A stretch of 20,278 nt of DNA, taken from positions 1-20,278 of the IMG/VR virus record IMGVR_UViG_3300037205_000041. One strand, given 5' to 3'. The position numbers were made by a program, and so were the translations under genes. This document shows, one piece after another, positions 1 to 5,425 of the stretch (the stretch's first letter is position 1; every line of letters begins with the position of its first letter). This stretch comes from a virus. The notes beneath the pieces were generated by a model. It did no database searches. It worked only from the letters and a program-made list of their open reading frames with translations, and was not told the DNA's origin.

Positions 1-159
1 GGTTGTGCTGTCCCGCCCGGAATCAAGGTCTGCTCCGCCCAGCAGCGCCGGCGCACGCCGGTCGCGTTCGCGGCGTGGCTCATCGCGATTGCAGGCCTTG
101 CGTCGGTCCAAACCGACGGCCCTGAGGGGAAATGCTGGCGATGCGGGGGCGAGCTGTGA
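1..159 (+). CDS. C-terminal fragment of an unknown small protein with a CxxC pair
   Basis: The frame starting at base 1 stays open to the TGA at 157-159, giving 52 residues of a protein whose start lies outside the window. It has a short hydrophobic stretch (AAWLIAIAGLA) in the middle and a terminal Cys-x2-Cys pair (CWRC) that could form half of a zinc knuckle. The next gene can start at a GTG overlapping this stop (GTGA, 156-159), the same coupling seen at several later junctions, which supports this frame over the overlapping one. Function unknown; other Cys ligands may lie upstream of the window. Confidence 0.5.
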   Translation, partial: GCAVPPGIKVCSAQQRRRTPVAFAAWLIAIAGLASVQTDGPEGKCWRCGGEL

Positions 160-314
160 TCGACAACAGGCCACTTTGGCAGCGCGCACTCGAGCGCCGG
201 AAGAAGCGCGGCCGCCCGATCGGAAGCAAGACGTTGAGGTGTGGCCGGTGCTCCCGGCTGATCGACCCCAACCGGAAGCATTTGGATCGGTGCCGATGTC
301 CGGGCGCGCCGTAA
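156..314 (+). CDS. Small Cys-cluster protein with an AT-hook-like basic stretch
   Basis: A 52-residue protein if started at GTG 156, which overlaps the upstream stop by 4 bases and has a G-rich tract six bases before it. ATG 141 (57 residues) and ATG 132 (60 residues) are alternatives in the same frame; ATG 132 has AGGGGA too close to it. Residues 14-25 form a basic stretch with an RGRP core as in AT-hooks. It is followed by C29-x2-C32, H42 and C46-x-C48, a plausible zinc-binding arrangement. A small nucleic-acid-binding protein is the natural reading, but no specific family is recognised. The AT-hook reading is an inference from four core residues. Confidence 0.6.
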   Translation: MIDNRPLWQRALERRKKRGRPIGSKTLRCGRCSRLIDPNRKHLDRCRCPGAP

Positions 315-399
315 GCGAGAACGCGATGCGGCGCGACATCGCCGGGAACGTCGTTGACATGGCCAGCAAGCGACGCCCTTGATCGCCAACTTCGGCGAA

Positions 400-411
400 G
401 CGCCACGCGGC
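400..411 (+). repeat. 12-base direct repeat, copy 1
   Basis: GCGCCACGCGGC occurs here and again, identical, at 489-500, 89 bases apart. With the bases on either side it can fold as GCGCC-ACGC-GGCGC, and it is followed by an A7 tract (414-420). It lies in the non-coding stretch before the HTH gene. Confidence 0.6.
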
Positions 412-488
412 GCAAAAAAATCGACGCGCGTCACTTGCGCCACATTCGGATGGAATTGCATGTACTTGGCCGATAGGCGCTCGACGCC

Positions 489-500
489 GCGCCACGCGGC
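489..500 (+). repeat. 12-base direct repeat, copy 2
   Basis: Exact second copy of the 400-411 sequence. Its 3' half merges into the first unit of the 10-base-phased array that starts at 495, so both elements may belong to one protein-binding region. Confidence 0.6.
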
Positions 501-529
501 ACTCCTAGGCACTCCTAGGGACTCCTCGG
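495..529 (+). repeat. 10-base-phased tandem array A (unit CTAGGCACTC)
   Basis: Units read CGCGGCACTC (495-504), CTAGGCACTC (505-514), CTAGGGACTC (515-524), then a partial CTCGG (525-529). The 10-base period puts each unit on the same face of the helix, typical of cooperative protein binding. A second array with the same core and period lies at 1958-1982. It sits upstream of the gene at 628, which encodes an HTH protein, so an operator is a reasonable inference. Confidence 0.7.
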
Positions 530-533
530 ATTT

Positions 534-588
534 GGCGCCCGATCATTAAGAGGGGCGCGCATCGCCGGAACTGGGCGCCGCTTTTTTT
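534..588 (+). terminator. Probable intrinsic terminator with a competing stem arm
   Basis: GGCGCCC (534-540) pairs perfectly with GGGCGCC (573-579), followed after two bases by T7 (582-588), the layout of a rho-independent terminator reading rightwards. The same 5' arm can instead pair over six bases with GGGCGC (553-558), and CGCC (563-566) can pair with GGCG (574-577). These mutually exclusive folds resemble an attenuator. The loop of the main stem is long (32 bases), so terminator strength is uncertain. It would end transcription from the left-hand genes or regulate read-through into the HTH gene at 628. Confidence 0.5.
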
Positions 589-627
589 ACCCGATTGGCT
601 GCCGCGAGTCGCGGCGAGGAGGACCAT

Positions 628-855
628 ATGGTCAAATCAGAGACGCACGTCATCGAGGAGATCGATGCGATCATGTCGCGGACGGGCATATCGTACAGCG
701 AGGTCGCGGCATCATGCCGTGTTGCCCCCACTACCGTCCGCTGGACGCTCACCACCCGCAAACTGCCCGCTCGGCAGGCAGCGGCGGCAGCGATGCGACG
801 CTTCGTGTCCGCTAACGCAAAAGCGCAGTCGCGTACGGATATACGATTCGCATAA
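628..855 (+). CDS. Small helix-turn-helix DNA-binding protein
   Basis: 75 residues. The ATG at 628 is chosen because GAGGAGGA (615-622) sits five bases upstream; a longer frame from 595 lacks such a site. Residues about 22-46 read as a helix-turn-helix of the lambda-repressor/XRE kind: a helix around SYSEVAASC, a turn at RVAPTT, and a recognition helix starting TVRWTL. It is too short for a full repressor with an oligomerisation domain, so a Cro-like or accessory regulator fits best. It lies directly downstream of the phased array and terminator, which makes autoregulation likely but unproven. Confidence 0.7.
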   Translation: MVKSETHVIEEIDAIMSRTGISYSEVAASCRVAPTTVRWTLTTRKLPARQAAAAAMRRFVSANAKAQSRTDIRFA

Positions 856-999
856 CTATCAGTCTGCGCGCTAATTCGTAGCGGCCGGCCGGGCAATCCC
901 GAGCGGGCCGCAGGAGTTGCAGTCCCGGCCGTTATCGGGTCAAACTGATGCCGGCTGGGTTTGCTCGTCCGGGCTGGACTCGGGCAAAGGAGAGACACT

Positions 1000-1611
1000 A
1001 TGGGCTACCGACTACCCGCATCGCTGCAGGCCGATCTGAGTTGGATCTGGAACGACTGTGAGGTCGCTATGGGTGTGCGGTCCTCGCTCGGATGGCAGAT
1101 CGCCCAGCTCGAACGAAGCGCGCCGCCCGACAAGCCCATGCCGGCGGATGCGGCCCGCTCGCCCGGCATCCGCCTCGCCCTGGCCGTCACGTCGACGCAC
1201 CAGGAGCGCCGCCAAGAACGCTGGGACGCAGCGGACGAGCGCATCCGTCTCTATTGGGAGACGCTGGCCGTGCACGAGGACCAGGCCACGAAGCCGGCCG
1301 AATTCCTCGGTTCCTCTCGGGACCACGAGCGCGCGAGTCGAATAGACAGGACCATCCGAACTCTTATCAAGTCTCCAAACGGTATCGCAAATCAGCGAAT
1401 ACTTTTTGTAGTTTACGGGAACCCATCCTACGCCCTCGTGGCGGATGACCTGTCGCGACTCGAGGTGTTTTCGATCGTCCGGAGCGAGCGAGAGGCCATG
1501 CTCGCGGGCGCCTCGCGGGCCTACGCGGCTGCTCACGACGAAGTCGCCGACGCAGCGCGCGATACACGACGGGCGAGGTTGGACAGGCTCCTCGGGGCGG
1601 TGGGCACGTGA
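1000..1611 (+). CDS. Conserved-looking protein of unknown function
   Basis: 203 residues starting at ATG 1000, with AAAGGAGAG (986-994) well placed upstream; a longer frame from 961 has no such site. No family is recognised. The protein is rich in charged residues and Ala, appears largely helical, and has one short hydrophobic beta-like segment (RILFVVYGN) around residue 130. The C-terminal third is a charged helix. It is separated from the HTH gene by 144 bases and overlaps the following HTH gene by 4 bases (GTGA), so the two are probably co-translated and may act together, perhaps in early regulation. Confidence 0.6.
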   Translation: MGYRLPASLQADLSWIWNDCEVAMGVRSSLGWQIAQLERSAPPDKPMPADAARSPGIRLALAVTSTHQERRQERWDAADERIRLYWETLAVHEDQATKPAEFLGSSRDHERASRIDRTIRTLIKSPNGIANQRILFVVYGNPSYALVADDLSRLEVFSIVRSEREAMLAGASRAYAAAHDEVADAARDTRRARLDRLLGAVGT

Positions 1612-1955
1612 CGTCGCCAAACACCCCACTTACCGTAGGGGAGATCGCCCGCACCCTCGGGTGGAGCACCGACCGCGCCCGCACGTGGCTCGACGGCCTC
1701 GCCGAGCGCGACCCGTCGATTATCGTCCGCGTCAGGGGCCGGCGCCAAACGACCCTCGCGAGCCTCCGACGCGTGTGCCCAGACGTAGCCAAGAAGTTCG
1801 CATCCGACCTGGATGTCGACGAAATTCGAGAGGAACAAGGAATGCTGTCAGAAGAAATCCGCCGCGTCGCAAAGGAGCTTGGAGAATTTCGAAGGAAGTC
1901 GCACGCTTGGCTCACGCGCGTCGAGGCGAAGATCGACCGGCTCGCGAGCAAATGA
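1608..1955 (+). CDS. Winged-HTH-like protein with C-terminal coiled coil
   Basis: 115 residues from GTG 1608, overlapping the upstream stop by 4 bases. Residues 8-30 (TVGEIARTLG, then STDRARTWLDGL) form an HTH. Residues 38-55 could be a wing (IIVRVRGRRQTTLASL). Residues about 68-115 are a heptad-like charged helix, likely a dimerising coiled coil. This layout suits a dimeric DNA-binding regulator of the excisionase/MerR type or a recombination accessory factor. The phased array B begins two bases after the stop codon. No enzymatic motif is present. Confidence 0.65.
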   Translation: MTSPNTPLTVGEIARTLGWSTDRARTWLDGLAERDPSIIVRVRGRRQTTLASLRRVCPDVAKKFASDLDVDEIREEQGMLSEEIRRVAKELGEFRRKSHAWLTRVEAKIDRLASK

Positions 1956-1957
1956 GC

Positions 1958-1982
1958 CTCGGTACTCCTCGGCACTCCTTGC
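1958..1982 (+). repeat. 10-base-phased tandem array B
   Basis: CTCGGTACTC (1958-1967), CTCGGCACTC (1968-1977) and a partial CTTGC (1978-1982) share the GGnACTCCT core and the 10-base period of array A at 495-529. The two arrays bracket the block holding the two HTH genes. It lies immediately downstream of the second HTH gene and about 200 bases upstream of the probable small terminase gene. Confidence 0.6.
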
Positions 1983-2011
1983 GCCGGGCGCAGACAGATC
2001 TATAGGGACTC

Positions 2012-2048
2012 GGCAGCGTGGGCGTCCTCTCCTGCGTTCCACGCTGCC
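2012..2048 (+). other. Perfect 10-base inverted repeat (hairpin)
   Basis: GGCAGCGTGG (2012-2021) and CCACGCTGCC (2039-2048) are perfect complements around a 17-base spacer. No T-tract follows, so this is not a standard terminator. It lies in the 231-base gap before the probable small terminase gene. An RNA structure in the leader of the packaging operon, or a DNA site such as a packaging-recognition site, are both possible. A weaker pair, CCAGGC and GCCTGG, lies further into the gap (about 2107-2136). Confidence 0.5.
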
Positions 2049-2186
2049 TGAGGCCCGGTTGACCGGATGAGCCATCGGGTTGATCGTCCTCGGAGCCACA
2101 CGTGATGCCAGGCCGCCAGAGCGCGCCCGAGCCTGGTCGGTAGGATGTCACGGTAAAAACGGCAGCGCTCGAATTGAGCCGATACC

Positions 2187-2729
2187 GTGTCAGACATCCC
2201 GCCCGGAGACGGCGACCCGAACTACCCCAAGCGGAAGTTCCGGAGCCCGCAAAGCAAATCGACTGGGCACGCGAAGCGTGACAGTTCGCGCGCGCGCATT
2301 TTGGCCAACGCGCCGAACGTCGCCGAGCGCGTGAACGAAGTGGTGCGCCTGATGGCGCACGGCGAGTGGTATGGGGCCGCCACGAGGCTTGAGCTGGCGA
2401 CACGATGGGGGGTCGAGCTGAACACGATCAGCGTGCACGCCGCGGAGGCATCGCGGCGGCTAGCCATTCCCCCGGAGCAGATTGATACGGAGCGCGCGGC
2501 GCACGCGGCGTTCGCGTCGCGGATGCAGCGAGATGCGACGAGCCGCGTCAACCTCATCACGGGCCTGCCGGACTACGCCAGCGCCCTGAAAGCGAACGAG
2601 CAGGCCGCGCGGTTCAAGGGCATCGAGCTCGACGCGAGGGCGTCGGTTAGTGCGACCGGCCCGATCAGCATCGAAGTGAAGGTGTGCCCGGACGAGCCGG
2701 AGCCGCCGGCGGTAAAACACCCAACGTAG
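2187..2729 (+). CDS. terS: Probable terminase small subunit
   Basis: 180 residues from GTG 2187; no strong ribosome-binding site is visible, so the start is uncertain. Residues about 52-95 contain an HTH-like segment (AATRLELATRWGVELNTISV) following a basic N-terminus. The C-terminal part is helical (FASRMQRDATSRVNLITGL, then ALKANEQAARFKGIEL) and could oligomerise. Small terminases recognise phage DNA through an N-terminal HTH and form a ring that loads the large subunit. The call rests on this layout and on the position as first gene of the operon carrying the large terminase and portal. A different DNA-binding protein remains possible. Confidence 0.6.
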   Translation: MSDIPPGDGDPNYPKRKFRSPQSKSTGHAKRDSSRARILANAPNVAERVNEVVRLMAHGEWYGAATRLELATRWGVELNTISVHAAEASRRLAIPPEQIDTERAAHAAFASRMQRDATSRVNLITGLPDYASALKANEQAARFKGIELDARASVSATGPISIEVKVCPDEPEPPAVKHPT

Positions 2730-2741
2730 ATTGGCGGCACC

Positions 2742-3233
2742 GTGAAGCTTTGGGTCGGACGCCATTCGGATGCGGGCGAGTATATCCCATACGACCCCAA
2801 GAAAGAGCGCGAGCGCCCTCTCACGGCCAAGGGCCGCGCGATGACGAAGGCGATCGGCTCCGCGATGGGAAGCGCGGGCGAGATCCCCAATGTGATCTTT
2901 TCGTCGCCGCTCATCCGCGCGCAGCAGACGGCCGACATCCTCGGCGCGCTGCTCGCCGTGCAGGTCAACGTGATTGACGACCTGGCCCCGAATCGCCCTC
3001 TCGAGGACCGCCTGCTCGAGCTGATGGGCCATTCGGAGATGAAGCGAATCATGATCGTCGGGCACCACGACAACATGGAGCCTGGCTTCGAGAATCTCGG
3101 CGGCAAGTTCGACCCGATCGCGATGGGTGAAGTGCGCCGACTCCGCATCGACCGCAAAACGGGTGACTGGTCGGAGCGTTGGCGCGCGCAGCCGAGCGAA
3201 TTCGGCTTTGAGGATCTGGACACCAAACGATGA
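2742..3233 (+). CDS. Histidine phosphatase family protein, SixA-like
   Basis: 163 residues from GTG 2742. It has the histidine-phosphatase signature: R7-H8 near the N-terminus (GRHSDAG, where H8 would be the phosphorylated nucleophile), SSPLIRAQQTADIL at residues 54-67 supplying the conserved Arg59, and VGHHDNM at 106-112 supplying the second catalytic His108. Length and the missing insertions match the small SixA branch, which removes phosphate from histidines of phosphotransfer proteins. The final 40 residues, after the catalytic core, are less typical. It lies inside the packaging operon, 12 bases after the small terminase gene and overlapping the next gene by 4 bases. The phage target is unknown. 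Confidence 0.85.
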   Translation: MKLWVGRHSDAGEYIPYDPKKERERPLTAKGRAMTKAIGSAMGSAGEIPNVIFSSPLIRAQQTADILGALLAVQVNVIDDLAPNRPLEDRLLELMGHSEMKRIMIVGHHDNMEPGFENLGGKFDPIAMGEVRRLRIDRKTGDWSERWRAQPSEFGFEDLDTKR

Positions 3234-3406
3234 AGGCTCGCATCTACGTCAACCGGCAGCTCGTCGCAGAGACCGAGCTCGCCGACATCGCCGAGCCGGG
3301 CCGCCCCGTGCCAGTGGCCGTCAACGACGAAGTGTCCGTAGTGTTTTTCGCGACCGACGAGCGCCGCCCCGCGGTAGCGCTCGAGGGCCGCGCCGAAAGG
3401 GCGTGA
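3230..3406 (+). CDS. Small protein of unknown function (58 residues)
   Basis: ATG 3230 overlaps the phosphatase stop (ATGA), and the stop TGA is at 3404-3406, one base before the next ATG. The product starts MKARIYVNRQLVAETEL and looks like a small beta-rich fold, with alternating hydrophobic segments (RIYVNRQLVA and VSVVFFATD). The tight fit between two coupled genes is the main support. No family is recognised. A role linked to packaging or to the phosphatase is only a positional guess. Confidence 0.65.
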   Translation: MKARIYVNRQLVAETELADIAEPGRPVPVAVNDEVSVVFFATDERRPAVALEGRAERA

Positions 3407-3407
3407 C

Positions 3408-3605
3408 ATGGCAACCGAGCACGAGAACCGACAAGAGGAGGCCATCCGGCACCTCGCCGAAGCCGTGAAGGCGCTCGCCGAAAACGAGATCCACGGCGCT
3501 ACGACGCTCCCGGCTGGGCCGGGCGCGACGAAGGCGCTGAAGCTCGCAGAGCACGTCCTGGCGCTCGTGGCCGTCGACGAGACCGAAACGGACGGTGCCG
3601 CATGA
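3408..3605 (+). CDS. Small acidic helical protein of unknown function
   Basis: 65 residues, ATG 3408, with GAAAGGG a few bases upstream inside the previous gene. The N-terminal half is a charged amphipathic helix (ENRQEEAIRHLAEAVKAL). The second half has a short Gly/Pro turn, then another helix and an acidic end (DETETDG). It overlaps the next gene by 4 bases (ATGA at 3602). It could be a small helical-hairpin accessory of the packaging module. No family is recognised. Confidence 0.65.
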   Translation: MATEHENRQEEAIRHLAEAVKALAENEIHGATTLPAGPGATKALKLAEHVLALVAVDETETDGAA

Positions 3606-4087
3606 GCATCCCGAGCGTGCCGCACATGGCCACGATCGGAGAGTCGATCGAGAAGACGCGCGCCGACCAGGCTCGTGGCCTCGCCGACATCCAGCGTCAG
3701 CTTCGCGGCAATCACACGATCGGGATGCCGGTTGAGTACCGCGACGATAAGGACGGGATGGCGCGCGACCCACACGGCCCGAAGCGGCGCGTCGGGAAAG
3801 CCGTCTGCCCGCAGTGCGGCGGCAAAACCGAGGTGCACCAGTCGCTCAACGTGTCCGATGGATCGTGGACACCTTCGGCCGAGCACGTTCTCGCGAACGT
3901 CTGCGGTTGGCGTCTGGTCAATGGCCTTACGTTCTGCGGAGGCGCGTGCGCCGTGGCGTATGGCGTCCAAATGAAACAGCATGTTGCCGTGCAGCCCGTC
4001 ATGCGGGTGGCCGATCAAGGCATCGCGAAGACGCTCTACGCCGACACGGTGACTGTCCCAGCGAAGCCGCCCCCGCAGAAGCGGTGA
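3602..4087 (+). CDS. Zinc-ribbon-like protein of unknown function
   Basis: 161 residues, ATG 3602, coupled at both ends by 4-base overlaps (ATGA upstream, GTGA downstream into the large terminase). The N-terminal third is helical (IGESIEKTRADQARGLADIQRQL). The central part has C69-x2-C72 followed by C101, C112 and C116 (FCGGAC), consistent with a split zinc site. The C-terminus is Pro/Lys-rich. Placement immediately before the terminase ATPase suggests a packaging-related role, but none is proven. Confidence 0.65.
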   Translation: MSIPSVPHMATIGESIEKTRADQARGLADIQRQLRGNHTIGMPVEYRDDKDGMARDPHGPKRRVGKAVCPQCGGKTEVHQSLNVSDGSWTPSAEHVLANVCGWRLVNGLTFCGGACAVAYGVQMKQHVAVQPVMRVADQGIAKTLYADTVTVPAKPPPQKR

Positions 4088-5418
4088 CAATTCAGCTCGA
4101 CTTTTCGCGGTGCAAGGCGCAATCGCGCGCGTTCCGCGAGCTCACCACCAAAAAGCGCGTGTGCAACGCGTGGGGCCGAGGGACGGGCAAAAGCTGGTTC
4201 GCGCGCATGAGCCTGTATCTCGACGTCGCGAAGTACGACGGCGTCGAGCGGCCCACTATCGGTGGGGGCAAAATTCGTGGCATCCGGCAAGTGTTGCTCA
4301 TGCCTACGATCGCCCAGTTCAAGAAGGTCCACGCGGCGGCAATCGACGCCGAGCTGTCACCCGGAGGGCCATGGGGCGCCCTCGGGGCCTCGATCAATCA
4401 CACCGACTGGCGCATCGAGTTTCCGGGCGGGTCCTGGATTCAGCTCGTCAGCGCGCAAAACGCATCCGGCGGTCTCGGCATCCGGTGCGACAAAGTGGTG
4501 GCCGACGAGTGCGACGACATCGACATCAGTGAGTACGAGCGGGTGTGTATCCCGTGGTTTTCTGAGCCGTGGTCGCTCGACATGCGGCTGCTCTCCGGCA
4601 CTCCCCGGCGAGGTCGGTACGGCCTTCTCTGGCGCGCGTTCTCCGTGTGGCCAAACGGCGACGCTGAGCACGAGCCGGTGCAGAATCACGTGGGCATCCA
4701 CGCCACCTACCGCGACGCGCCGTCCTACGTCAGCCAAGACATGGTGGCGGAGGCGAAGCGCACGATGTCTCCGGACACGTTCGCGCGCGAGTGGGAGTGC
4801 GACTTCGACTCGGGCGAGGGGCTCGTGTACCCGTTCTTCGATCGCGCGTTTCACGTTCGGCCACCGCCGGCGATGTATGCGTTTCGCGAGTTCATCGTCG
4901 GCTTCGATTACGGCTGGAACGACCCCTCCGTGTTCCTGGTCCTCGGCATCGCCGGCTTTGGCCGAGACACCATCTGTCACGTGCTCCGAGAGGTGTACGT
5001 CACGCAGAAAAGCGACACGGAGCTCGCCGACATCGCGGAAAGTATCGAGGCATCGTTCCCGCACGCCAGGTGGTACTCGGACCATCACCCAGCGACGATC
5101 GCCGCATTCAAAGGTCGGCACATCGACGTGGCCATGGCCGACAAGACCTACAAGGTCGAGTTCGGCGTCGCATTCGTCGCTGACGCAATTTTCATCCGCG
5201 AGTCCGAAGACAAGCGATGGTCGCAGTTCTACGTCGACCCATCGTGCAAGCGATTCATCGAGGAAATGGGGCTTTACCGCCGCAAGCGCGATCCTCGAAA
5301 CAAGGACCGCATCCTCGACGATATCGACACGTCCGCGAACGACCACGGGCCGGACGCGGCTCGCTACGCCCTCGTGACGCGCTTCTCTGGTCCCGACCGC
5401 CGGCTCATTCTCGGCTGA
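4084..5418 (+). CDS. terL: Terminase large subunit (packaging ATPase and nuclease)
   Basis: 444 residues from GTG 4084, overlapping the upstream stop by 4 bases; the frame is open further upstream but homology-like sequence begins here. The ATPase half has Walker A GRGTGKS at 31-37, Walker B VVADE at 138-142 with catalytic Glu142, and the coupling motif SGTP at 171-174. The nuclease half has an RNase H-like set of acids: Asp275 in GFDYGWND, Asp333 in YSDHHP, and Asp424 in NDHGPDAARYAL. It drives ATP-dependent DNA filling of the prohead through the portal and cuts the DNA. Length is typical. It is followed 7 bases later by the portal gene. Confidence 0.93.
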   Translation: MTIQLDFSRCKAQSRAFRELTTKKRVCNAWGRGTGKSWFARMSLYLDVAKYDGVERPTIGGGKIRGIRQVLLMPTIAQFKKVHAAAIDAELSPGGPWGALGASINHTDWRIEFPGGSWIQLVSAQNASGGLGIRCDKVVADECDDIDISEYERVCIPWFSEPWSLDMRLLSGTPRRGRYGLLWRAFSVWPNGDAEHEPVQNHVGIHATYRDAPSYVSQDMVAEAKRTMSPDTFAREWECDFDSGEGLVYPFFDRAFHVRPPPAMYAFREFIVGFDYGWNDPSVFLVLGIAGFGRDTICHVLREVYVTQKSDTELADIAESIEASFPHARWYSDHHPATIAAFKGRHIDVAMADKTYKVEFGVAFVADAIFIRESEDKRWSQFYVDPSCKRFIEEMGLYRRKRDPRNKDRILDDIDTSANDHGPDAARYALVTRFSGPDRRLILG

Positions 5419-5425
5419 CATCAAC

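Larger units (their letters stand above)
315..627. other. Non-coding regulatory stretch upstream of the first HTH gene
   Basis: There is no convincing gene in these 313 bases. In order it holds a 12-base direct repeat (400-411 and 489-500, the first followed by seven A residues), a 10-base-phased tandem array (495-529), a U-tract terminator with a competing stem arm (534-588), and a strong GAGGAGGA ribosome-binding site for the gene at 628. No good sigma70 promoter was found: a TTGACA at 353-358 has no matching -10 box at the right distance. The density of repeats suggests a control region. An origin or packaging site cannot be excluded. Confidence 0.6.

Noticed and set aside
353-381. TTGACA as a promoter -35 box
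   Set aside because: No matching -10 element at 16-18 bases; the downstream sequence is GC-rich.
296-382. 28-codon frame overlapping the end of the gene at 156-314
   Set aside because: It has no convincing ribosome-binding site and no recognisable product, and it is the tail of a longer shadow frame. It could be real but cannot be supported.
881-911. Imperfect hairpin GCGGCC/GGCCGC between the first HTH gene and the gene at 1000
   Set aside because: Short stem with a mismatched interior and no T-tract; easily formed by chance in GC-rich DNA.
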